Positions 23,401 through 31,471 of a DNA stretch of 64,000 bases are shown piece by piece. The DNA is from Vicia villosa (Eukaryota > Streptophyta > Magnoliopsida > Fabales > Fabaceae). The stretch's first letter is position 1. Every line of letters starts with the position of its first letter. The stretch is taken from positions 107,369,692 through 107,433,691 of the forward strand of contig NC_081184.1 of NCBI RefSeq assembly GCF_029867415.1, in the 5' to 3' direction. Position numbers and translations under genes: made by a program. The notes below the pieces were generated by a model. It saw only the letters and a program-made list of their open reading frames with translations. It was not told the DNA's origin and ran no database searches.

Positions 23401-26400
23401 TGGATAGGCTAACTAAGTATGCTCATTTTTTCCCTATTAGTCATCCTTACACTGCTAAAAGCATTGCTGAAGTTTTTATCCAGGAAGTGGTAAGGCTCCA
23501 TGGGTTTCCAACCTCAATTGTTTCAGATAGGGACCAGATTTTCCTAAGTCAATTTTGGTCAGAGTTGTTTAAGCAAGCTGGTACACACCTGAAATACAGC
23601 AGTGCCTACCATCCACAGTCTGATGGCCAAACAGAGGTGGTTAATAGGTGTTTGGAGAGTTATTTGAGATGTGTAATAGGACAGAAACCTAAGCAATGGC
23701 CAAGGTGGTTGGTATAGGCATAATATTGGTACAATACCAACTATCATGCTTCACTTAAGATTACTCCTTTTGAAGCTTTATATGGAAGACCCCCACCTGT
23801 ATTGATCAAAGGTGATACCCCACCTTCAGCTGTGGATGAGGTGAACAGACTCACAGCTGAAAGGAATACTATGATCAAGGAATTGAAGGAGCAGTTGTGC
23901 AGAGCCCAGGATGTTATGAGAGCCCAAACCAACAAGCATAGAAGGGAGGTTGAGTCTGAGGAGGGAGACATGGTATTCTTGAAAATTCAACCTTATAAGA
24001 TGAAGAAGTTGGCTAAGAGAATCAATCAAAAGTTGAGTCCAAGGTACTATGGCCCATATGAGATCATCAAGAAGGTAGGTGATGTAGCTTACAAGCTCAA
24101 GCTACCTGAAGACACCAAAGTACATCCTGTTTTCCATGTTTCCTTGCTGAAGTAGGCAGTAGCCCCATCTACGGTGTCACAGCCTCTGCCCTCTTGTATG
24201 AATGAAGACTGGCAACTTGAGCCCTTGCTTGAGAAGGTAATTGATGAGAGGATGAATGAACAAGGGGAGAAGGAAGTGTTGGTGAAATGGGAGAATCTCC
24301 CAGATTTTGAAAACTCTTGGGAAGTAGCTTGTAAGTTGAAGGAAGAATTTCCAGACTTTATCCTTAAGGTCAAGGATAGTCTACAAGGGGATGGAATTGG
24401 TAGATATGGCAAATTCTATGTAAGAAAAAGACAAAAAGAGAAAGAAAGAGTGTAGGACAGTTAGTGCTTTTAGAGTGCACATGGGCTGTCACAACTGTTA
24501 GACAGCTGGCAGCCTCTGATAGGTGCCTTGTCCTAGGATTCAGAATAAAAGGAGTGCCTCTGGCAGTAGTGGAGGCAGACTAGTACTGTGTAGTGGATTT
24601 TCCACCTTAGGAGAGTAAGGCCTCTCGAAGAGCCTCTCTATTTCTTCCTTTCTGCATTTTTCTTTTTGCCCTAATCTGTTGTAAGTTTCCGAAGCTAGAT
24701 CCCATTTGAACTCTAGCTGTTATTTGAATACAAACAGATTATTTTGCTTAGCTATTACTATTTTCCTTGTTTTCTTCTTAGATACTAAATTGATTCCTAT
24801 CATAATACCTTCCATTTCCTCTTTCGCCCTATATTTATAATTCTGATTGCCTAAAACAGTCACATAACAGTTACTGCATACACAACATTTAATAATAATA
24901 AAATAAACTGCCTATAACTAACACACATATAGTAGAAAAGATGATGGAAAATAGGCTGAGGTGGTTTCGGCATGTCAGACCCGGCTTTAGGGGTAAGCCA
25001 AAAAGGCTCCGCCTAGGGCCTCATTTATTTATTTATTTATAGGTTAGGTATTAGTTGATTTTGATATAAAAAAGCAATGTTGTTTTAATTTTTTTTATGG
25101 CAATTAAGTACTGCCATCTATTTATACGTAGAAGGCGTAAATTGATTCAAGTAGCTGACTCTACTTAGCGAAGTAAGGCGTGAGTGTTGTTTTGTTGTTG
25201 TTAAATTTGTGCATGCCTTCTAAAAATTAAAAAGTGCTAGCACGATCCTATCTAAAAGAACTATGTCTAACACATTCTTTCCTATTGGTTGTAATATTAG
25301 TTTTTATTTATATTTGTACTATCATGTAGAAACTTATATATTTTAAATTTGTTTGCAGGGTATTTTTTAGCGAAATGCAAACACAATTTACTTCTTCTGG
25401 CTCTGGGGAAAACCATGTTCAAGTAAATCTTTTTCTTTGAATCCAAGCTGTTACGTCATTTGTTTCTAGGCTGTTTTCTTTTAAAAACTTTGCTTCTGTT
25501 ATGCTGGAGAAATTCAGGATAGAAAATTTGAGAAACCGTTATCATGGGATCAGTTTTTTTTGTGAAATTTGGATTGAGCCTAACTAAACTTTACAAAACT
25601 AGCTTTTCTGGTTACTTTAATTTTATGCTTTTTGCTTGCCATCTACTTAATGGCTTGAACCAGAAAGTTTGATTCCCTGTAGGAGGCTCAGTGTATAGGG
25701 ATCCATCCGTTGCATATACAAGTAAAAGAACCTGCTGAACTTGATAAGAAAGTTGGTAACTTGAAAGAGGGAATGTCCGAGAATTCTGCATTTCCAAGCA
25801 TAGATCAGCATAATATTACAGTTGAAAACACAAATATAAGCAAGGACTTAAATAGGCTACATCAGGTAGGAGGTAAAAGTATGGCTAGTAAGACTGTGTT
25901 AACAGGAGCAAGAGATACAGACAAGGATTCTCAGAATGCTGAAACAAGTGGTTCAGATAATAGTTTTGCAAAATCAATGGAGCATCTTAGAAAGGTTGTA
26001 GTTGATGAAACTCCAGAGGATGAAAAGGTTGAATCTCTACAAAGAAGAAAGCGAAAGCGGATTGTAATGAATGATAACATGGCGGAAATGATGGATAGTG
26101 CACTCTTGGATGAGCCCGAGGATGAAAAGAATGAACCTCTACAAAAAAGAAAGCGAAAGCGGACTATAATGAATGAGAAAATGGTGGAATTGATGGAGAG
26201 GGCACTCTTGGATGAGCCAGAAATGCAGCGAAATGCAGCTTCTCTTCAATCATGGGCTGAAAAATTAAGTCACCTTGTATGTAAATTCAGCTAAACCGAC
26301 ATTTAATATTTCGACTCATTTTCTTCTCTAAGACATTCCTGCTTTATGTTTTCCAGGGTTCTGAAATTACACCCTCTCAGCTTAAAAATTGGTGAGACTA

Positions 26401-26994
26401 TACCCTTATTCCTCTCACATTAGATATTCATTTGCGCTTCTGAACATTGATATGTCAATTTATTTTATAGCCAATTTGATTAGTTGTTGAATTTCATGTT
26501 TGTTATCAGGTTAAACAATCGAAAAGCTAAGCGGGCCCGCACATCCAAAGATAATCCAGTGCCAGATAAGCAAAAAGGGCCAGTAAGAGTGCCCTCTGAC
26601 TTACATGACAATCTTTGTGAGCAAGAAAAGTCTCAATCTCATAAGAATAACAACTTCTAGTGATAGTTTCGAACCTTAAATTGTTAAATTTCTTGATGCA
26701 GGTCCTCTAGAAGTCGTCCCTTGCAATGTTGGTCAGAGTGCTGTGATTGTAAACTCGCGAGGAGAGGAAATTGGCAAAGGAAAGGTCGTTCAGTTGAATG
26801 GCAAGTGGTATGGAAAGAGCTTGGAGGAGTTAGGGGCCTATGTTATGGATGTTTACGAGCTACATGCCGATACAGGGATGAAGCTACCATTCACATCAGA
26901 AGCTACTGGCACTTCATTTGCAGAGGCTGAAAGAAAGTTGGGTTCCATGAGAGTGCTGTGGGATTCGCGCCGAATTCTTGTACTGCAATCTTAA
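11401..26994 (+). CDS. NDX: Nodulin homeobox (NDX) homologue, 17 coding exons, 908 codons
   Basis: NDX is a plant nuclear protein with an atypical homeodomain, first described from legume nodules. In Arabidopsis it binds single-stranded DNA at FLC and stabilises an R-loop that represses antisense transcription. Exons: 11401-11442, 11554-11685, 11765-11923, 12215-12298, 12398-12526, 13249-13467, 14444-14569, 14834-14929, 16883-17041, 17271-17562, 17670-17795, 17872-17941, 25359-25422, 25683-26276, 26357-26391, 26510-26616, 26702-26994. All phases match and there are no stops (2727 nt). Introns are GT-AG except intron 1 of the coding part, which is GC-AG (CAG/GCAAGT). Residues 1-566 form a helical, leucine-rich N-terminal region. 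The homeodomain is about 722-786, with helix 3 WLNNRKAK split across exons 15/16, and KRKRK is a likely nuclear signal. The C-terminus (from GEEIGKGKV to the end) is the conserved NDX tail. The start ATG follows an acceptor at 11399. Odd points are a duplicated 34-residue segment and a dead exon. Gene identity is from family recall; exon ends were read by eye. Confidence 0.88.
11443..11553 (+). other. GC-AG intron after the first NDX coding exon
   Basis: The donor is CAG/GCAAGTAG and the acceptor TTGAACAG/ACG. Exon 1 encodes MRIAKEEPPRSGEQ and exon 2 continues TLNMTSALKE in phase 0. The strong GCAAGT context is typical of genuine GC donors. Without it the reading frame from 11401 would not join the rest of the protein. 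Confidence 0.8.
12586..13036. mobile_element. MITE in NDX intron 5
   Basis: The left end GGGCCCGTTTGTTTTGGC and the inverted right end (GGGCCTGTTTGTTTCAGC on the other strand) form imperfect terminal inverted repeats of about 18 bp, extending loosely into A/T-rich sequence. TAA lies at 12582-12584 and again at 13037-13039, compatible with a 3-bp TAA duplication as in Tourist/PIF-Harbinger MITEs, offset by one base on the left. It is non-coding and AT-rich. Confidence 0.65.
13640..14200 (-). mobile_element. Possible Ty1/copia-derived fragment in NDX intron 6
   Basis: The intron between exons 6 and 7 holds LTR-like sequence (TTTATATAGACTTG near 13750; repeated ATTACATGATATTCTA-type phrases) and TTTCCTCTCAAGCTAGAAC. 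The latter resembles the antisense of the copia pol end seen again near 15040. No protein is readable. Low certainty. Confidence 0.35.
15035..15613 (-). pseudogene. Ty1/copia RNase H C-terminal remnant
   Basis: Two frames together read as the end of a copia polyprotein. The upstream block (15613-15431) has DYSYVDWPGSPINKRP, the usual DADWAG-type RNase H start. The downstream block (15304-15035) has CDNNEELHIASNPVFHEMTK and HIETYCHFIRKII, the conserved IASNPVFHERTKHIE region, followed by DQLEDAFTKS. A stop and a frame change lie between them. Confidence 0.75.
15806..16222 (-). pseudogene. Ty1/copia gag remnant
   Basis: An open frame of 138 codons begins at the first ATG after the primer-binding site. 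It shows the features of a copia gag N-terminus: a low-complexity Pro/Ser start (residues 1-25), then KNFHLWCQQVDSFINTHNL, a retrotransposon-gag segment with conserved Trp residues (WLQSTLSGEIL, HQLWDCL). It stops before any zinc knuckle, where the internal deletion begins. It is non-functional as a capsid gene. Confidence 0.7.
18150..18420 (+). mobile_element. Possible copia pol end and LTR fragment, NDX intron 12
   Basis: A short ALADVLTK reading near 18160, the usual end of a copia RNase H domain, is followed by LTR-like sequence with TATAAAGAG near 18345. No terminal repeats or duplication were found. Confidence 0.35.
19140..19295 (+). pseudogene. Fragment of a chromovirus-type gag
   Basis: After one frame change the stretch reads RISCF then FDGEEDAYWWLIYNVNHF. 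This matches the gag of the adjacent intact-length element (IPIFKGEDAFGWLVRVERYF at about 20255-20320) closely enough to be the same domain. The rest is lost to stops. Confidence 0.6.
19501..19905 (+). repeat. 5' LTR of the chromovirus
   Basis: 405 bp, TG...CA ends. It contains CAGAATAAAAGGAGTG (TATA-like) near 19645. TSD TAATA precedes it. Confidence 0.95.
19964..24455 (+). pseudogene. Chromovirus gag-pol polyprotein, broken
   Basis: The frame runs from ATG 19964 through gag, zinc knuckle (CFKCGDKWSREHIC near 20882), aspartic protease (LIDSGASSNF near 21130), reverse transcriptase (FFDDILIYS near 22142), RNase H (ETDASGKGIGAV near 22578), integrase (HPQSDGQTE near 23610) and a C-terminal chromodomain (near 24210-24390). 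Breaks: stops at 20087, 22488, 22821, 23715, 23721 and 24153, and one frame change near 20672. Everything after the frame change is in a single frame. The integrase zinc-finger region appears altered. The copy cannot make an intact polyprotein, although its age is low. Confidence 0.9.
24398..24802 (+). repeat. 3' LTR of the chromovirus
   Basis: 405 bp, seven substitutions relative to the 5' LTR. TSD TAATA follows. The gag-pol frame runs a short way into it. Confidence 0.95.
24938..25207 (+). mobile_element. 3' end of an RTE-type LINE, NDX intron 12
   Basis: KMMENRLRWFRHV (24938-24976) is the conserved C-terminal phrase of plant RTE-like LINE reverse transcriptases. The typical 3' tail, ACTTAGCGAAGTAAGGC followed by GTTGTTTTGTTGTTGTT, ends near 25202. 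The region between is degenerate. This is a 5'-truncated, dead copy. Confidence 0.65.
25518..25565 (+). pseudogene. Apparently dead NDX exon inside intron 13
   Basis: After a good acceptor (GAAATTCAG/GAT) the sequence reads DRKFEKPLSWDQF and then a run of eight T and an in-frame TGA at 25563. I recall related NDX proteins carrying a segment of the form KFEE-LSWDKF at this place, between the exon ending HVQ and the exon starting EAQ. Exons 13 and 14 join in phase 0 without it. Alternatively it is an alternatively used stop-containing exon. Confidence 0.6.
26016..26219 (+). repeat. In-frame 102-bp tandem duplication in NDX exon 14
   Basis: Copies at 26016-26117 and 26118-26219 each encode 34 residues (678-711 and 712-745), from EDEK to LLDEP, including the KRKR basic start and helix 1 of the homeodomain. 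I count 13 nucleotide differences, and 11 of the 12 changed codons are amino-acid changes. Copy 2 is contiguous with the remainder of the homeodomain. Confidence 0.95.
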
Positions 26995-28805
26995 TGAACT
27001 CAAATGTTCAATGATTGCTGCCTACTAGCTTCAAGAGCTTCAAGGTGTTACAATTTTACAAATACCAATAGTTACCCCATACAAAAAACTTCTGTGAAGT
27101 GTTCAAAAATATTAACTCAAACAAATTAAAATATGAAAAGTTATACAGTATGAACTATGAAACTTTTAATTTTGAAAATTTTCAAAAATTGGTTTAGTTA
27201 ATTGGAAATTAATTTGATAATTATTCTTCTAGATGCGGATTCTCTGCAATAAACGATCACAGTTATGATCATTGATTTGAGATTAGATGGTTCAAATTAC
27301 ATTGTATATTAATGTTAAATGATGTTGACCATTAATTTGAGATTTGTAATTGCATAGCAAGGAAATCCTAATCCGATTTTTGAATGATCTTTTATGTTTA
27401 AATTGATTGATGGAAGAGATTACAATGGTCCTTTAGAGAAATTAAAAATATTATTATTGCTTTCAATATTTAATCAAAGCAAAAGATATTTATGGTTTGA
27501 CTGATTTAATATATAAAAGATTGTAGAGGATGATATATGTTTACTAAAATTGGCAACAGCGTGCTTGGGAGTTGCGCATTGCCGGTACCGCCCGGAGTTT
27601 TGCGTTGCCGATTGTAGTGAGCAATTATATTGTTGGTTAGAAATTTAGTAAGGTATTAGTTTTTTATTTCTATTTAATAAGTTGGCGTACTAACTTAAAG
27701 TTATTTAATGAATTTTAAAGTTTAGTATATTTATTAATTATTAATTTCTTGTGCATTGAAGTTTAAAATAATTAGCGGGATACCCGTGCGGACACAAGGG
27801 TATTACTGTAGACCGCAGAATTGTCACCAATTTATTATGAGAATTCAAACAAATTAAAAAAAATTAAAATATTATTAGAAAAAATAAAAAATAAATTGAA
27901 AGATAATTGTATAAGTTATTAAAAATAATTAGTAAGATAAACTTTTAAACACATACTTTATAAAAAAATAATTGTGAAAAATAGAAGAAAAAAATGTTTA
28001 TTTAAAGTTGATAGAGTTGTAATAATAAAAAAAGTTTATAGAGTTTATTAAATTAGACAAATAAATATTCAAAATTAGAATTAGTAAAAAATCAGTAGAA
28101 ACAAAATTTTACGTAAAAGTTTGTAATAATTTGTGCGTCCGCACGGATACTACCGTGTTACCGTGCGCTCACATGAAATTTGACCTGATTACCCGTGTGT
28201 GCACATGGTACTGGTGTGTTACCCGTGGGTTCACAAAAATTTTGATCTGGTTACCCGTGCATTCACACAGAACTGATGTTACCTTGTGTCCGAAACTATA
28301 AATACATTTGACTGCAGAATTGTCACCAGTTTGATTTTGAAATCCAAATAAAATAAAAAATATTTAAAAATAATTGTAAAAAAAATTAAAAAAATAGTCA
28401 AAGATAAATATATAAGTTAATTAAATCAAAATTGTTTTATGAAAGTAGTTTATCAATTTTTTAATTTTTAAAAGAAAGACATAAATAATATATATTTAAA
28501 TTATTCATATATTATCTTAGAAGTTATTACAAAATAAATTTAAATTAATTATAAAATAAAATTCATTAAACGTGATTACCATTTGTTTCAATGCCTTTTC
28601 GGTGGATAAACTTTATTGTTTATTAAATTGTCCTCAAATAGTTTGTGTTTGTCAAATATATTGCAGTTTAGTGAGGCATTATAATTATGTCTTGGATTAG
28701 CACTCAACAACATATTTGTTTTAGTATCACTAAAGTCATTTGAGAATATAAATGTTTCCAGCTAAAGAGATTTATAATAGTTCAATGATCACATTTGATA
28801 TGACA
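26995..28805. other. NDX 3' end and AT-rich intergenic sequence
   Basis: No open frame is convincing. The NDX 3'UTR must begin at 26995; its poly(A) site was not identified. At 27775-27860 and 28285-28345 two related blocks share CGCAGAATTGTCACCA. Around them lie several phrases of the form TACCCGTG-G--CACA (27780, 28195, 28220, 28250). This looks like a repeated element end, but I cannot name the family. Confidence 0.45.
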
Positions 28806-28814
28806 GTGTCTCAT

Positions 28815-28946
28815 AGAAAAAAAATTTAAATAACCATATTTTAAAAAAAAATAAAAAAAAACCATATTTTCAGATTATTTACCAAAATGTCTAGATTTGG
28901 GACACCGGAAAGGTGAATGCGCCAAATGAAATGGCGCATTAGTGTG
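28815..28946 (+). repeat. MULE-1 left TIR
   Basis: Pairs with 38521-38652. The outer 60 bases are A/T-rich (TTTAAATAACCAT); the inner part includes TTGGGACACCGGAAAGGTGA and ends GGCGCATTAGTGTG. Confidence 0.93.
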
Positions 28947-29320
28947 CTGCAAGCCAAACCATTTGGCGCAAACACACAAATTTTAGGGCAAAAATGTTTT
29001 AGCCATTTGATTTGCCGCATTAGGTAATTGTCCAACACATAGGCGCCATTTCATTTGGCTCCTATGTGTTGGGGTATTTTGTTTAAAAATAAACTCTTTT
29101 GTGTATTTTCGCGCAAATTTTTTGATTCCGGTCTTTTAATTTCGTAAAAACGTCCGATAAATTGATTTCGTAAAATTCGTAATAACCCTAAATAATGTCT
29201 GCTTTGTCGATTTCGGTTTTTTTAATAAAGCACACTTTATTGGTGAAAGACTAAAGAAAGGTTACAAGAGGTGGTAAACGAAATTGATACATTGTCGTAA
29301 AAAAAAAATTACAAAGTAGA

Positions 29321-30961
29321 TTAAACTTGCGACGAGGTCGAACCACGACTAGGACATCTTTTTTTATTGTGCCCCACCTGACGACAAATGCTGCATTTGC
29401 TTTCCATTTTGTCGTGGACGTCCATTTCGGTTCTAATCCGCTTACTATTGGGGCGACCCTTTTTCTTTCGCCGCATTGCGTCATTATGCCAAACTACCTC
29501 CCCATCATACTCATGCCAGTAATCCTCCTTGGCCACCACTGGAAACGCAACACTGTAAACTCGAAGCAATGTCTGAGCCTTGTAAATTGGAGACAGTAGT
29601 GATATTGCGTCGCGGTGCGCAAATGCACATGCTGCTATGACATGTGAGCAAGGCATACGGAAAACTTGAAACTTTCCACAGTCGCACCAATGGTCGTCTA
29701 GCAGAACCCGATATTGTTGTCTTGGCAAACCCTCATTGTGGTCAATTGTTTCGCGAACACTGAAGGTGCGGTTGAATCGATCAAAAGCAGTTACTTGATG
29801 GGTGTTTGCTTTTGCCGATTGCTCTTGCATAAATTTCATGCAACTATCACTAAACAATTGACCCGATTGTCTAACATCACTCCACTTCTTGCCTCTCATT
29901 GAGAATAGCGAAGCCATCCTAAAGTAGGTTGCCTCCACTAGTGCAGTGATAGGAAGGTTACGAATGCCTTTGAAAACTCCATTCATGGATTCTACCAGAT
30001 TTGTCGTCATGTGGCCCCATCGCACGCCTTTGTCATAAGCCCTTGTCCATTTCTCCCTGTAAAGATTATCTATCCAAGTTCCCGCACCTGGATTTGTCAG
30101 TACAATCTCACTCCGATAATGCTGGAATGTAGCTTGGGTTAATGCATAACCAGCATTGACCAGGGCCTTCCTGAGCTGCCTATCCTTGATCTCCCGCATG
30201 AAGTTCTGGGAGATGTGGCAAATACAATACACGTGAGTTGATGGTGGGTCATGCCATCCGTTTGCTAGATTGTTATAAGCACTCTCAATGGAAGCGTGCC
30301 TATCAGAGATTAAATAGAGGTCAGGCTGAGGAGCAACATGTTCTCGGAGATTTCTTAGAAAGAAACTCCAAGCCGCGGCAGTTTCACCTTCAACAATTGC
30401 GAACGCCACTGGAAATATATTGCTGTTCCCGTCCTGTGCAACCGCCATAAGCATGGTTCCCTTGTATTTGCTGTATAACCATGTTCCATCAATTTGAAGT
30501 ATGGGTTTACAATATGCAAACCCTCGTACGCAAGGTTTGAACGCCCAAAAAAGGCGATGGAATATTCCGTTTCCTTGGACAGGGTTTCCATCCGGGGCAT
30601 GCGCGAGCAGTGTCTCTAGAATAGAAACAGTGTCAGGTGCGTAAGTTTGTAGCGCAGTAAGGTAGCGGGGAAGATTTTTGTATGACTCCTCCCAATTGTC
30701 GTAGACTTTTTCAATTGCCTTTGTTTTTGCAACCCACGCCTTTCTGTAAGATGGAGTGTAGTTGTAGGCTGTAACGATATGCGAGATAATATTTTTGACC
30801 TTCAAAGACGGATCAGAGCTTATGAGAGGCAAGATCTCCTGATACATAAGATCGCCACTAAGCTTCGTATGATCCTGGGAAGTGTTAGGGTTGACACATG
30901 TGTGTTGTTGTGTAGTCGATCCTATGACCCATGCATTACTTCTCTTCCTATAAGAAGCCAA
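29321..30961 (-). CDS. MULE transposase, C-terminal 546 codons (catalytic part)
   Basis: This uninterrupted frame holds the whole catalytic region of a Mutator-like transposase, the enzyme that cuts the element at its TIRs. Visible are a DDE triad (Asp158 in QIDGTWLYSKYKGTM, Asp220 in LISDRHAS, Glu324 in NLVESMNGVF), a SWIM zinc finger (Cys426, Cys428, Cys438, His440: CDCGKF...PCSH), a basic AT-hook-like KKKGRPNSKR (about 499-508) and a CCHC knuckle (Cys523, Cys526, His531, Cys536). The ATG at 30961 is unlikely to be the true start: the frame upstream continues as the DNA-binding N-terminal region, but after stops and a frame change. The protein would lack that N-terminal part if translated from here. 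Confidence 0.9.
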   Translation of the reverse strand: MASYRKRSNAWVIGSTTQQHTCVNPNTSQDHTKLSGDLMYQEILPLISSDPSLKVKNIISHIVTAYNYTPSYRKAWVAKTKAIEKVYDNWEESYKNLPRYLTALQTYAPDTVSILETLLAHAPDGNPVQGNGIFHRLFWAFKPCVRGFAYCKPILQIDGTWLYSKYKGTMLMAVAQDGNSNIFPVAFAIVEGETAAAWSFFLRNLREHVAPQPDLYLISDRHASIESAYNNLANGWHDPPSTHVYCICHISQNFMREIKDRQLRKALVNAGYALTQATFQHYRSEIVLTNPGAGTWIDNLYREKWTRAYDKGVRWGHMTTNLVESMNGVFKGIRNLPITALVEATYFRMASLFSMRGKKWSDVRQSGQLFSDSCMKFMQEQSAKANTHQVTAFDRFNRTFSVRETIDHNEGLPRQQYRVLLDDHWCDCGKFQVFRMPCSHVIAACAFAHRDAISLLSPIYKAQTLLRVYSVAFPVVAKEDYWHEYDGEVVWHNDAMRRKKKGRPNSKRIRTEMDVHDKMESKCSICRQVGHNKKRCPSRGSTSSQV

Positions 30962-31471
30962 CAGTCTGAAGCCACACTCTGGATTTTTACAAGTGATTAC
31001 ATACCGTTCCAGGTTTGAACGATCTACTTCAAAATCAACATTTGTGCGCCATGTGCCATTTTTTAATTGTTCTAAGACATGCCTCCTTAGAAGGAAACTT
31101 GTCTCATTCTTTTAACTCATTGTCACTTTGGATGTACAGGGTGAAGAAGATATCGGATGATGGTTCGTCACCTTGCAAGTTCAAGTTACTCATATGTGCT
31201 GGAGGTGCGTACACATGAGCTGGAGGCACCGACATGTGTTGTTCGTCTTCGGATTCCTCGTTGACCATGTCGTCAAATTCAGTTTCCAGATCTTCTTCTT
31301 CCTCGTCTATGACATCAACCTCTTCTTGCTCGTTGACGGGTGGGTTAATAACTTGCGACTGAACAATATGAGGTTCTTGTGTCTCAACCTGTATAGTAAC
31401 GTACAGCTCAATGGCATCGAATCCAGAATATTCGTGGTTAGCAAACATATTCTGGAGGTCTTCGTCATTTG

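Larger units (their letters stand above)
19501..24802 (+). mobile_element. Full-length Ty3/gypsy chromovirus (Reina-like), 5302 bp, in NDX intron 12
   Basis: Two 405-bp LTRs (19501-19905 and 24398-24802) begin TGGTAGATAT and end CTATCA. They are flanked by the 5-bp duplication TAATA (19496-19500 and 24803-24807). I count 7 differences between the LTRs, 1.7%. With the commonly used plant rate of 1.3e-8 per site per year this implies insertion roughly 0.7 million years ago, an estimate that depends entirely on that rate. A primer-binding site close to initiator-Met tRNA (TTGGTATCTAGAGCC) follows the first LTR. Short length, small LTRs, one gag-pol frame and a chromodomain point to the Reina clade. 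It lies in the same orientation as NDX. Confidence 0.93.
19380..24950 (-). mobile_element. Older LTR-like sequence hosting the chromovirus insertion
   Basis: When the 19501-24802 element and one TSD are set aside, 19380-19500 and 24808-24950 join into about 260 bp. On the minus strand this has a TATA-like TTATAAATATAGGG and a CT/GA pattern (GAGAGACTAGGCTCTC) reminiscent of the LTR of the inserted element. It may be a solo LTR of a related family. Boundaries are uncertain. Confidence 0.3.

Noticed and set aside
19501..24802. Endogenous plant pararetrovirus
   Set aside because: LTRs, 5-bp TSD, integrase and chromodomain make it a Ty3/gypsy retrotransposon.
24975..25020. TIR-like GGCTTTAGGGGTAAGCC near the LINE tail
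   Set aside because: Short imperfect palindrome with no partner and no duplication.
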